The notes: generated by a model from the letters alone, not told the origin. Numbered from the stretch's first letter, positions 43,296 to 53,969 are shown. The stretch is DNA of 64,000 nt from Streptomyces chryseus (GCF_014650755.1 NZ_BMVO01000001.1:806001-870000), one strand, 5' to 3'. Program-made: numbers and translations.

Positions 43296-44141
43296 TCAGT
43301 GGGGCGCGACCACGACCGCCAGCAGCCCCGGCCCCGTGTGCGCTCCGATCACCGCACCCACCTCGCTGACGTGCAGCTCCGCCAGGCCGGTGACCCGGGT
43401 CCGCAGTCGCTCCGCCAGCCGGTCGGCCCGGTCGGGGGCCGCCAGGTGGTGCACCGCGATGTCGACGCGGCGCGTGCCCGCCCGCTCGGCCACGAGCTCC
43501 TCCAGCCGCGCGATCGCCTTGGCGGCCGTACGTACCTTCTCCAGCATCTCGATGCGCCCGCCGTCCAGCTCCAGCAGCGGCTTCACGGCGAGCGCCGACC
43601 CCAGCAGCGCCTGCGCCGCCCCGATGCGCCCGCCCCGGCGCAGGTAGTCCAGCGTGTCGACGTAGAAGTACGCCGACATCCCGGCCGCGCGCTTCTCCGC
43701 CGCAGCCACCGCCTCGTCGGCCGTGCCGCCCGCATCGGCGACCTCCGCCGCCGACAGCGCGCAGAAACCGAGGGCCATCGCGACCATGCCGGTGTCCACG
43801 ACCCGTACCGGCACCGGAGCGCCCCGCGCCGCGAGCACGGCCGCATCGTACGTGCCGGAGAACTCGGAGGACAGGTGCAGCGACACGATGCCGCTCGCGC
43901 CGGCTTCCGCCGCCGCACGATAGGCCGCGGCGAAGACCTCGGGGCTCGGCCTCGACGTCGTCACGGACCGGCGTTTCTGCAGGGCAAGGGCCAGTGAGCG
44001 GGCGGAGATCTCCGTACCCTCTTCGAGGGCCTGATCACCGATGACGACGGTCAGCGGCACCGCGGTGATGCCGTGCCGCTCCATCGTCTGCTGCGGCAGG
44101 TAGGCCGTTGAATCGGTGACGATCGCGACATGGCGGGACAT
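43296..44141 (-). CDS. DegV-family fatty acid-binding protein
   Basis: A 281-aa protein that binds fatty acids (FakB-type). It starts with the family motif [13 protein letters not shown] (5-17), then [22 protein letters not shown], and the [13 protein letters not shown] motif. FakB proteins present fatty acids to a FakA kinase; no fakA is close by. It stands alone. Confidence 0.93.
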   Translation of the reverse strand: MSRHVAIVTDSTAYLPQQTMERHGITAVPLTVVIGDQALEEGTEISARSLALALQKRRSVTTSRPSPEVFAAAYRAAAEAGASGIVSLHLSSEFSGTYDAAVLAARGAPVPVRVVDTGMVAMALGFCALSAAEVADAGGTADEAVAAAEKRAAGMSAYFYVDTLDYLRRGGRIGAAQALLGSALAVKPLLELDGGRIEMLEKVRTAAKAIARLEELVAERAGTRRVDIAVHHLAAPDRADRLAERLRTRVTGLAELHVSEVGAVIGAHTGPGLLAVVVAPH

Positions 44142-44241
44142 GAGCGGGAGGTTACCCGGCGGGGGCGCCCGGCGGCAGTCCGGGCCCGCTCAATGATCCG
44201 CCCGGGTGCGTGGTTCGCTCCCCGGCGGTCCAGGACGGGCC

Positions 44242-45012
44242 TCAAACAGTGCCCTCCGGGCGGGCCGTCTTCTGCCACGGGTACGTGGGCTGCCACTGCG
44301 GGTCACGGGCCGTGATCGCCTCCGGTCCGGAGGCCGCCCGCCGCGCCTCGTCGCTCTCCGGTGCCGTCCGTGCCCGGTCCGCCGAGGGCCTGCCGGCCCC
44401 CGCAGGCCGGTGCGGCGCGTCCGCGCCGTCCGCCGCCGACCGGGACGCGTCGGCGTCGGGCCCCGTCGCCCAGTGCCGCAGCGCTCCCGACTCCACCTCG
44501 ATCTGCGCGCTCAGCGACGCGAGGTCGTCGTCGGCGAACCTCTGCGCCCGGTCCCGCGCCGCCCAGCGCAGGGAGTCGGCCGCATGCGTCACCCGTTCGG
44601 TGCGCTCGCGCAGGTCAGGCAGCCGCTCCGCGACCCTGGCCTTGTCCGGCTCGCGCTCCAGCCGCTTCAGATCGTCGTCCAGTTCACGCCCGTGGGCGCT
44701 CAGCCGTTCGAACAGGGCGACGGACTCCGACAGCGAGGCGTCCTCCACGGCGCCCGCGTTCAGCGCCTCCTGGGTGGCCCGCATGGACGTACGCAGAGAG
44801 AGCCTCAGCTGGGCCAGCTCCCCCGCGACGCCGACCTGTCCGAAGCTCTTCGCCCGCAGAGTGGTGTCCTCGACGGAGCGCCTGGCCTGCGTGAGGGTGC
44901 GGTCCACGCCGCGCTTGGCCGCTCCGACCGCCTTCACGCTCACGTACACCCCCGTCGCCACGAACGCCACGCAGAGCAGCGCCAGGATGAGGATCAGGGT
45001 GACGGCTTCCAT
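44242..45012 (-). CDS. Membrane-anchored coiled-coil protein, hypothetical
   Basis: A 256-aa protein of unknown function. One N-terminal membrane helix (about residues 3-28, LILILALLCVAFVATGVYV) is followed by a long charged helical part (about 30-185) with heptad-like Leu spacing, then a disordered tail. This plan resembles proteins that organise at the membrane. ATG at 45012 has GGAGGGG 6 bases upstream. It lies downstream of leuS and a terminator. Confidence 0.82.
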   Translation of the reverse strand: MEAVTLILILALLCVAFVATGVYVSVKAVGAAKRGVDRTLTQARRSVEDTTLRAKSFGQVGVAGELAQLRLSLRTSMRATQEALNAGAVEDASLSESVALFERLSAHGRELDDDLKRLEREPDKARVAERLPDLRERTERVTHAADSLRWAARDRAQRFADDDLASLSAQIEVESGALRHWATGPDADASRSAADGADAPHRPAGAGRPSADRARTAPESDEARRAASGPEAITARDPQWQPTYPWQKTARPEGTV

Positions 45013-45071
45013 GAGCGCCCCTCCGGTTGTCGGTCCACTCGGCTCGCGTGGTCTCTCCACCGTAAACGGAA

Positions 45072-45112
45072 CGGGCAGGCCGAGGGTTCCATCGGAACCC
45101 CCAACCTGCCCG
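45072..45112 (-). terminator. Terminator after leuS
   Basis: CGGGCAGG and GGGTTCC pair with GGAACCC and CCTGCCCG, giving two stems (8 and 7 bp) separated by a 4+4 internal loop, 62 bases beyond leuS. The loop is ATC. Confidence 0.7.
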
Positions 45113-45173
45113 TAGGGGAAAGGCCCCAGAAGCCCTGCCCCTCGATCACGCCCTTGCGATCACGCCTCAACGA

Positions 45174-48038
<2,865 letters not shown>

Positions 48039-48074
48039 GATCCTCAAAGCTCCATCGATCGTCTCTGCCAGCGG

Positions 48075-48130
48075 CTGCGACATTCAGGCTGTGACGTTCA
48101 GCGAATGAACTGTGACGTTCAGCCAATGAA
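48075..48130. repeat. 21-bp tandem repeat in the leuS leader
   Basis: Two adjacent 21-bp units (48089-48109 and 48110-48130, core GTGACGTTCAG..AATGAA) differ at one position, and a third, partial and degenerate unit (48075-48088) follows. They lie between the attenuator terminator and the leuS start. Their role is unknown; they may have arisen by slippage or may space the ribosome site from the terminator. Confidence 0.7.
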
Positions 48131-48153
48131 AAATCCCCTCGCACAGGAGGGGA
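48129..48153 (-). terminator. Intrinsic attenuator terminator upstream of leuS
   Basis: TCCCCTC (7 bp) and GAGGGGA form a stem with a 6-base loop, followed on the minus strand by TTTTT (48133-48129). It sits 44 bases after the leader peptide and before leuS, the classic place for attenuation. A hairpin (CCGACGGAT... ATCCGGTCGG, about 48163-48190) lies between leader and terminator. A T-tract is unusual in this genome, which supports real function. Confidence 0.85.
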
Positions 48154-48196
48154 CGCCGCGCCGATTCCGACCGGATCTCTCATCCGTCGGGACTGA

Positions 48197-48235
48197 TCAG
48201 CGCGGCTCGCTAAGCAGAAGGCGTACGGCACGCAT
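48197..48235 (-). CDS. leuS leader peptide (12 aa, three Leu codons)
   Basis: MRAVRLLLSEPR ends in TGA and has consecutive CTT CTG CTT codons. It precedes the intrinsic terminator and leuS. When charged tRNA-Leu is short, a ribosome stalled on these codons would favour readthrough into leuS. A -10 like TACCCT (48247-48242) puts the transcription start at the leader ATG itself, so the leader peptide is probably leaderless. Confidence 0.8.
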   Translation of the reverse strand: MRAVRLLLSEPR

Positions 48236-48241
48236 GGCGTC

Positions 48242-48247
48242 AGGGTA
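48242..48247 (-). promoter_or_regulatory. -10 element of the leuS leader
   Basis: TACCCT reads on the minus strand with its last base 7 positions from the leader ATG, so the first transcribed base would be the A of ATG. No clear -35 is seen. Confidence 0.4.
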
Positions 48248-48464
48248 CCGCAGCGCCCGAGAGGGCCGCATCGCGTATCCGCCCCACGGACCGATCCCCC
48301 CTTGCCAAAGGGGTTACTCCGCGTATCGGCCCTATCCGGGGCACCGGCCGGACAAGTTTTCGCCCTTCCTGAACGCTAAACCTCCAAAGCTCGTACTGCC
48401 TGGTATGGAGCGACCTAGCATGCGGCAACGGGACCACTTTGCCGAACCATTCGGAGTCGCCCCC

Positions 48465-50015
48465 ATGAACCCCCATCGAAAAATTTCGACCTCCCTGGCT
48501 TTCCCCTCATTGAGCCGCCCCGCACAAGGAGGCCTCACAGCCGTCGCGTTGCTCCTCATACCGCTGTTCGCCGTCCTCGGCAGCGACAGCCTGCGCGCCG
48601 CGCTCGACTTCACCACCGGCGTCCTCTCCCTGGTCTCGCTGACCGCCGCCGTCGCCTGGGGCCTGATCGCGAGGGACCGGCTGCTGCTGCGGCCGCGTCA
48701 CCGGCTCCTCGCCCAGGGCGTCCACCGCGCCACGGCGGTCGCCTCCATCGGCTTCCTGCTGCTCCACGTGACGGTCAAGGTCTCGCTGGGCCACGTCGCG
48801 CTTCTGGGCGCCCTCGTCCCCTTCGGCCTCGGAGTCAGCGGTACGTCCGGCCTCATCGGATTCGGCTCGCTGGCCGGCATCCTGATGGTCGTCGCGGCCT
48901 CGACCGGCGCCCTGCGCAGCGCGTTCGCCACACCGGGACGCGTCGCGGGCCGCTGGCGGTCGCTGCACATGGTCGCCTATCCGGCGTGGGCGTCGGCCCT
49001 CATCCACGGCCTGTTCACGGGCCGGCCCGCCGCCGGGTGGGTCGTCACCATGTACTCCCTGGCCCTGACGGCGGTGGTCGGGGCCCTCTCGCTGCGCCTG
49101 CTGCCCCCGCCGCTCAAGCGGACCATCGCCGACCGGGTGGTGGCACTGGTCATCTCCCGCTCGCTGGCCCCGGCGTCCGAGGCGGCTCCCCGCGACCCCT
49201 CGCTCTCCCCGTTGCCGGGCGGCGGTTTCGCCCCGCCGGCAGAGCCGCCGCGGCCGCAGCGGCAGCCGGAGCCGCTGTTCCGCGAGGACCAGCAGCCCCC
49301 GCCGCCGCGCCTCGCGGCTCCCGCCCCGCCGCTGTACGAGGCGGCGCCCTCCCAGGACGGTCTACGCGCGGGGACTGGCACCGGCATATCCGCCGCGTAC
49401 CGCGCCGTGTCGGCCTCGTCCGCGGCGCCCACCGAACGCATCCCCCTCGCGGAACAGATCCCCATGACGGAGGAGATCCCCGTCCAGGAGGCGCCGGCGC
49501 CGTCGCGGTGGCCCACCCCCTCGCCGCCGCCCCCCGCGCAGGCCGTACGCCCGCCGTACGACCCGGACCGCGCGGCGTACGGCCCGGGAGCCGTACCCGC
49601 GCCGGACCTTCCCGGGTACGGCCCCGACGGCGCGGCGCACGTTCCCGGGAACTACCAGAACCACGGAACCGACGTTCCCTGGCACGACCGGAGCCCGGAA
49701 AACGACGTTCCCTGGAACAGCCCGCACCGGGAGAACGACGTTCCCTGGAACGGCTCGAACGCAGAAAGCGACGTTCCCTGGCACGGCTCGAACCCGGGAA
49801 CCGACGCTCCCTGGAACAGCCCGGCCCCTGAAACCGACGCTCCCTGGAACAGCCGGAACGCCGTACCCGACGTTCCCGCGTACTCCCCGGACGCCCCGGC
49901 CACCCCCACCGGACCGCTCCCCCACCCCCTCGACACCACCGAGCCCGCGCCCGGTCCGCTCTACCGGCCCGCCGCCGGAGAGCCCTGGCACGCACCCGCA
50001 GGAGACCGAAGTTGA
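48465..50015 (+). CDS. Ferric reductase-like transmembrane cytochrome b with repeat tail
   Basis: A 516-aa membrane protein. Six hydrophobic segments (about residues 20-245) contain two His pairs, H-x13-H (GVHRATAVASIGFLLLHV) and H-x12-H (SLHMVAYPAWASALIHGL), the layout for two stacked b haems in ferric-reductase-type domains. From about 250 the protein is Pro-rich and disordered, with eight 11-residue repeats (consensus DVPWNxSxxES). ATG at 48465 has GGAG 9 bases upstream. Its stop overlaps the NuoF-like gene start, so it likely passes electrons across the membrane from that protein. Confidence 0.85.
   Translation: MNPHRKISTSLAFPSLSRPAQGGLTAVALLLIPLFAVLGSDSLRAALDFTTGVLSLVSLTAAVAWGLIARDRLLLRPRHRLLAQGVHRATAVASIGFLLLHVTVKVSLGHVALLGALVPFGLGVSGTSGLIGFGSLAGILMVVAASTGALRSAFATPGRVAGRWRSLHMVAYPAWASALIHGLFTGRPAAGWVVTMYSLALTAVVGALSLRLLPPPLKRTIADRVVALVISRSLAPASEAAPRDPSLSPLPGGGFAPPAEPPRPQRQPEPLFREDQQPPPPRLAAPAPPLYEAAPSQDGLRAGTGTGISAAYRAVSASSAAPTERIPLAEQIPMTEEIPVQEAPAPSRWPTPSPPPPAQAVRPPYDPDRAAYGPGAVPAPDLPGYGPDGAAHVPGNYQNHGTDVPWHDRSPENDVPWNSPHRENDVPWNGSNAESDVPWHGSNPGTDAPWNSPAPETDAPWNSRNAVPDVPAYSPDAPATPTGPLPHPLDTTEPAPGPLYRPAAGEPWHAPAGDRS
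49638..49901. repeat. Eight 33-bp tandem repeats in the cytochrome b gene tail
   Basis: Exact 33-bp period with units starting at 49638, 49671, 49704, 49737, 49770, 49803, 49836 and 49869. Most begin with GACGTTCCCTGG, coding for D(V/A)PW. The first (HVPG) and last (DVPA) units are degenerate; the middle six are close. Each unit is 11 residues, so the frame is kept whatever the copy number. Confidence 0.93.
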
Positions 50016-51589
50016 ACGTCCCCCTTCCCGACGTCCCCGAAGTACGCGTAGTCGGCCTTCCCCAGCTGACCACCGGCTTCGACCTGGTCGAGCGCCTCGA
50101 CCTCGGCATGCATCTCAAGGTCCACGGCCCGCTGGAGCCGATGGGCGGAGAGCGCCTGGCCGAACTCGCCGACTACATCTCGCTGCGCGGGCGCGGCGGC
50201 GCCGGCTTCCCCTTCGGCAAGAAACTGCGGGCGGTCGCCAACGCCTCCATCCGGCGCGGAGTGCGCCCCGTGGTCGTCATCAACGGCAGCGAGGGCGAGC
50301 CCGCCTGCCGCAAGGACACCGTCCTGCTCAACCGGGCCCCCCACCTGGTGCTCGACGGCGCCCTGCTGGCGGCCGAGGCACTCGGAGCCCGCACCCTGAT
50401 CGTCGGCGTCACCCGCAACTCGACCGAGGCGTCCATACGCACGGCCTTCGCCGAGCGCGGCCTGTCCGACCGGCGCGGCCAGCAGCTGCGCGCGCGGATC
50501 GTGCGCACCCCGGAACGCATGGTCTCCGGCGAGGCGTCCTCCCTGATCCGTGCCGCGAACGGCGGCCCCGCGCTCCCGCCCGGACGCCGCGAGCGCGCCT
50601 CGGAGACCGGCGTGGGAGGCGCGCCGACGCTGCTGTCCAACACCGAGACGTTCGCGCAGCTCGCCGTCGCCGCGCGCATAGGAGCCCGCCGCTACGGCCA
50701 CACCGGCCTGGAGAACGAGCCGGGCACGGTCATGCTCACCATCTCCGGCGCCGTCTCGCGCCCCATGGTCGTCGAGGTGCCCACCGGCGTCCCGCTGCGG
50801 TACGTCCTGCAGATGGCCGGCGCCCCGCCGCTCCCCCAGGGCGTGCTGACCGGCGGCTACCACGGCAACTGGATCGACGCGGTCGCAGCCCACGACGCCG
50901 TGATCTCCCGCGAGTCCCTCGCCTCGTTCGGGGGCGCGTTGGGCGCGGGCGCGATCCTGCCGATCGGCCCCGAAACCTGCCCCCTGGGCGAGTCGCTGCG
51001 CGTCGCGAACTGGCTGGCCGCCGAGACGGCGGGCCAGTGCGGCCCCTGCCGCCTGGGCCTGCCCGCCGCCGCCGGCGGCCTGTCCGACGTACTCAACGGC
51101 GGCGGCCAGGCCGCCCTGGAGGCGCTGCGCGAGGTGACGCAGGCCGTGAAGGGCCGCGGCGCGTGCAAGCACCCCGACGGCTCGGTGCGCTTCTTCGTCT
51201 CCACCCTCAGCGCCTTCACCGACGACCTGGCGGCGCACGTCCTGGGCGGCGGCTGCGGCCGCGAGACGATGGGCGTACTGCCGCTACCGGGCCCCGGTTA
51301 CGAGGAAGAGGGCATCCCGACCGGCGAGAAGTTCGCGGTGGACTGGACGCTGTGCAAGGGCCACGGCCTGTGCGCGGACATCGTCCCCGAGCTGATCCGG
51401 CTCGGCCCCGACGGCTACCCCGCCCTCGCGGACGCGTCGGTTCCGGTCCACCTGCGCGGCCGCGCGCAGCGAGCCGTACGCCGCTGCCCCGCGCTGGCGC
51501 TGCGGATCGAGGAAGAGGCTCCGCAGCGGCCGGCGCGGCCCGCGCTGCCGCCCGGCGGCCGCAAGGCCCTGGGCAGCGGCAGGGGCTGA
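50012..51589 (+). CDS. NuoF-like NADH dehydrogenase subunit fused to a ferredoxin
   Basis: A 525-aa cytoplasmic redox protein. It has the NADH/FMN motif GRGGAGFPFGKK (about 51-62), the NGSEGEP motif, a SLBB-like part, and the N3 cluster region. There the usual ESCGKCxPCR reads ETAGQCGPCR, i.e. the first Cys is Ala, with a further Cys in GACKHPDG. A C-terminal ferredoxin follows (DWTLCKGHGLC, a CxxHxxC form, then RRCPAL), like P450-type ferredoxins. The TTG start at 50012 has GGAG 7 bases upstream and overlaps the stop of the cytochrome gene. Other Nuo subunits are absent, so it is not part of complex I. Confidence 0.87.
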   Translation: MNVPLPDVPEVRVVGLPQLTTGFDLVERLDLGMHLKVHGPLEPMGGERLAELADYISLRGRGGAGFPFGKKLRAVANASIRRGVRPVVVINGSEGEPACRKDTVLLNRAPHLVLDGALLAAEALGARTLIVGVTRNSTEASIRTAFAERGLSDRRGQQLRARIVRTPERMVSGEASSLIRAANGGPALPPGRRERASETGVGGAPTLLSNTETFAQLAVAARIGARRYGHTGLENEPGTVMLTISGAVSRPMVVEVPTGVPLRYVLQMAGAPPLPQGVLTGGYHGNWIDAVAAHDAVISRESLASFGGALGAGAILPIGPETCPLGESLRVANWLAAETAGQCGPCRLGLPAAAGGLSDVLNGGGQAALEALREVTQAVKGRGACKHPDGSVRFFVSTLSAFTDDLAAHVLGGGCGRETMGVLPLPGPGYEEEGIPTGEKFAVDWTLCKGHGLCADIVPELIRLGPDGYPALADASVPVHLRGRAQRAVRRCPALALRIEEEAPQRPARPALPPGGRKALGSGRG

Positions 51590-51606
51590 GCCGCCCGGGA
51601 CACGAA

Positions 51607-51639
51607 AAGGTCCCCCGGTCGAATCGACCGGGGGACCTT
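51607..51639. terminator. Strong hairpin between NuoF-like gene and tRNA-Ala
   Basis: A perfect 15-bp stem (51607-51621 with 51625-51639) and a 3-base loop. It ends the plus-strand redox operon and the minus-strand tRNA. On the minus strand it is followed by TT, on the plus strand by CGTTCT. Confidence 0.8.
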
Positions 51640-51646
51640 CGTTCTG

Positions 51647-51719
51647 TGGAGCTAAGGAGAATTGAACTCCTGACCTCCTGCATGCCATGCAGGCGCTCTA
51701 CCAACTGAGCTATAGCCCC
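51647..51719 (-). tRNA. tRNA-Ala (anticodon GGC)
   Basis: A 73-base cloverleaf read on the minus strand: acceptor GGGGCTA pairs with TAGCTCC (one G-T), D-arm AGCTCAGTTGGTAGAGC, anticodon stem CCTGC/GCAGG with loop ATGGCAT (anticodon GGC, 51684-51686), and T-arm GGAGTTCAATTCTCC. Discriminator is A; CCA is not encoded. An identical copy lies at 53970-54042. Confidence 0.97.
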
Positions 51720-51846
51720 TTGCGTTCTGCCGCCCTGCGGGTTTCCCCGGCGGCTCCGCCAACATTACACGGTCCCCCCGGCCCTCCACCAAATCCTTTG
51801 TCCGCACACCCGTTCTGTCCCCATACGCCCGGTACTGTCAGCCGGC

Positions 51847-53067
51847 GTGACCGTGACCGCGCAGACCGCCGCCGCCCGCCCCGCCGTCGCCCGGCGGCCG
51901 ATACTCGTCGCCGCCTCGGTCTGCCTGCTCTCCTTCGCGGCCTTCTGGGCGGCCCAGCGCGCCGCCGACGTCTCGATGATCGACCTGATGGTCTACCGGG
52001 CCGAGGGCGAGACCGTACGGGCCGGCGGGGACCTCTACGCGATGCGCGCCACCGAGGCGAACCTGCCGACCACCTACCCCCCGTTCGCCGCCCTGCTGTT
52101 CACCCCGCTGACCCTGCTCGGCGTTCCCGAGATGCGCGCGCTGGCCACCGTCGCGAACCTCCTCCTGGTCGTCGCGCTCGTGCGCCTGTCCCTGCGCCTG
52201 GTGGGCCGCGAGAGCGCGACCGCTGTCCTGTTGGCAGCCGCGCTCGCGGTCTGGTGCGAACCGGTGTGGACGACCCTGCGGTACGGGCAGGTCAACCTGC
52301 TGCTCGCGACGGCCGTGCTGTGGGACCTCACCCGCCGCGAAGGTCACCGGTGGGCGGGCGCCGGCATCGGACTGGCCGCTGCGATGAAGCTCACACCGGC
52401 GCTCTTCGCGCTCTTCCTCCTGATCACCGGTCTCGTACGGGCACGGGGCGCCCTGCGCGGCCGCACCCGCAACCCGTGGCTGCGGCAGGCCGCGACCGCC
52501 GCCGGCGTCTTCCTCGCGGCGACCGCCGCCTCGGCGGCCGTGCTGCCGTACGACTCGCACCGCTACTGGACCCGGATGATCTTCGAGGCGGGCCGGGTGG
52601 GCCATGCCGAGGACACCGCCAACCAGTCCCTGCGCGGCGTGCTCGCCCGGCTGCTGCACACCGGCGATCCGGGTGGGTGGTGGGCCGTTGCGGCCGGTCT
52701 GACGGCGGTGGTGGGCGTGACCGTCGCCGTACGGGCCGAACTGCGCGGCGAGCGGGCCGGGGCGGTGGTCGCCTGCGCGGTGACGGCGCTGCTGGTCAGC
52801 CCGGTGTCCTGGTCGCACCACTGGGTGTGGTGCGTTCCCGTGGTGCTGTTCCTGGCCGCACGCAGCCGCGCCGGGGCAGCGGCGGTGACAGGGGCGGTGT
52901 TCTGTTCGTACGCGCTGTGGTGGGTCCCGCACGGCCCCGGACGGCTCGAACTCGCCCAGGGCGTCGGCCAGATGACCCTGTCGGCGCTCTACCCGCTGGC
53001 GGCCCTCGCCGTGCTGCGCACCGTGTGCGGACCGGTCAGGCCCTGGCGAACGAGTAGAAGCGCTTGA
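51847..53067 (+). CDS. GT87-family membrane glycosyltransferase (DUF2029)
   Basis: A 406-aa polytopic membrane enzyme with about nine hydrophobic segments. Family features are the early Asp in DLMVYRAEG, the TYPPFAALLFTPL motif and the RYGQVNLLL motif with AAMKLTPALF. Relatives (e.g. PimE) use polyprenyl-phosphate mannose to build cell-envelope glycolipids or polymers; the acceptor here is not known. GTG at 51847 is the start. It converges with the zinc-ribbon gene, overlapping by 32 bases. Confidence 0.9.
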   Translation: MTVTAQTAAARPAVARRPILVAASVCLLSFAAFWAAQRAADVSMIDLMVYRAEGETVRAGGDLYAMRATEANLPTTYPPFAALLFTPLTLLGVPEMRALATVANLLLVVALVRLSLRLVGRESATAVLLAAALAVWCEPVWTTLRYGQVNLLLATAVLWDLTRREGHRWAGAGIGLAAAMKLTPALFALFLLITGLVRARGALRGRTRNPWLRQAATAAGVFLAATAASAAVLPYDSHRYWTRMIFEAGRVGHAEDTANQSLRGVLARLLHTGDPGGWWAVAAGLTAVVGVTVAVRAELRGERAGAVVACAVTALLVSPVSWSHHWVWCVPVVLFLAARSRAGAAAVTGAVFCSYALWWVPHGPGRLELAQGVGQMTLSALYPLAALAVLRTVCGPVRPWRTSRSA

Positions 53068-53269
53068 GCGTGCAGTGCTCGTCGAGCAGCCGTCCGTAGA
53101 TCGGCTCCCCTTCGAGTTCGCGGTACGTCTCGATGGGGTCGCCTTTTATGATCAGCGCCCTGGCGCATTCCTCGCACCAGTACTGATAGTCGGCGTTGAC
53201 CGGCTCCATGTCCCTGACGATGGGCGTGCCACTGCCGCACCAGTCGCATTTCCTCCTGTGTGCGCCCAT
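53036..53269 (-). CDS. Small zinc-ribbon protein, hypothetical
   Basis: A 77-aa protein with CDWCGSG (CxxC) and CEECAR (CxxC) pairs, about 20 residues apart, suggesting one zinc knuckle. The rest is acidic and helical. ATG at 53269 lies two codons after the stop of a 32-aa gene (TGA GTG ATG), with a weak ribosome site, so it is probably translated by coupling. Its 3' end overlaps the convergent GT87 gene. Function unknown. Confidence 0.8.
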   Translation of the reverse strand: MGAHRRKCDWCGSGTPIVRDMEPVNADYQYWCEECARALIIKGDPIETYRELEGEPIYGRLLDEHCTLKRFYSFARA

Positions 53270-53272
53270 CAC

Positions 53273-53371
53273 TCAGTTCCAGCTGCGGCGGCAGGCCGTG
53301 CACACGTACGAGATACCTCCGTTGTCGCTGCCGGGCAGGCCACGGACCGCATCGAGGATGCTCGCGGGCAT
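53273..53371 (-). CDS. 32-aa Cys-motif small protein, hypothetical
   Basis: The frame MPASILDAVRGLPGSDNGG continues to ISYVCTACRRSWN. ATG at 53371 has an excellent GGAGGAG site 6 bases upstream, and the CxxC near the end matches the zinc-ribbon style of the next gene, with which it is directly coupled. The short length made such genes easy to miss. The ribosome site and coupling are seen; a function is not known. Confidence 0.65.
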   Translation of the reverse strand: MPASILDAVRGLPGSDNGGISYVCTACRRSWN

Positions 53372-53612
53372 CGCGCTCTCCTCCCCATCAGACCGTCGTC
53401 CCCCTCCGGCGGTCCGATTCTGCCATGGCTCCGCAAGGGGGTCAGTGGCGTGAGCGCAGGACGCCCGCCGCGGCTCCGAAGATCGACGCGGCGGCCCGGC
53501 GCAAGGAGCGCATACCCACAGCACATCGGCGTACGCACGCACCCCGGCGCATTCAGCCGGTTGAGGAAGAGAGTGCCGAATGTCGCGGCGCCGAGCAACC
53601 GCCCGCGTCGCC

Positions 53613-53881
53613 TCACCGGCGCCCGCGAAGACCGCCGCGAGCGGCCGGCCGTGACACGTACGCCAGGAAGGCCGCGTAAAGCCCCGCGAAGGCCCCCAGG
53701 GGCGGCGAGAACCCCACCGGCCACCACTGATCCTGTCCGAGGCGCCAGCAGCACCGTGAACAGCGGCACAGCGGCCACCTGACCCAGCACCAGCCCCGGC
53801 AGGTTGGAGACGTCGGCAAGCCGCTCCCGAAGACGTGGAGTTGATACGGATGACTTCGGCGTCGCTCTCCCCCGACGGAAT
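53613..53881 (-). pseudogene. Possible decayed small membrane protein gene
   Basis: Three frames in turn give plausible protein: SGESDAEVIRINST, then RLRERLADVSNLPGLVLGQ and a hydrophobic run, then LGAFAGLYAAFLAYVSRP to TGA at 53613. Joining them needs two frameshifts (near 53840 and near 53700) and the start would be ATT at 53881. Together they look like a protein of about 88 residues with two membrane helices that is no longer intact. The 598-bp stretch 53372-53969 holds nothing else but the tRNA terminator. Confidence 0.4.
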
Positions 53882-53930
53882 GCCGTCCCTGCGCGGACGG
53901 TGAAGAGAGTCCGCAGCAGATAGCAAGAAA

Positions 53931-53960
53931 TCCCGGTCCCTCCTGGAGGAGGGACCGGGA
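53931..53960 (-). terminator. Hairpin after second tRNA-Ala
   Basis: TCCCGGTCCCTCC and GGAGGGACCGGGA form a perfect 13-bp stem with a 4-base loop, followed on the minus strand by TTTCTT. It starts 9 bases after the tRNA 3' end. Confidence 0.8.
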
Positions 53961-53969
53961 TCCTGATTG

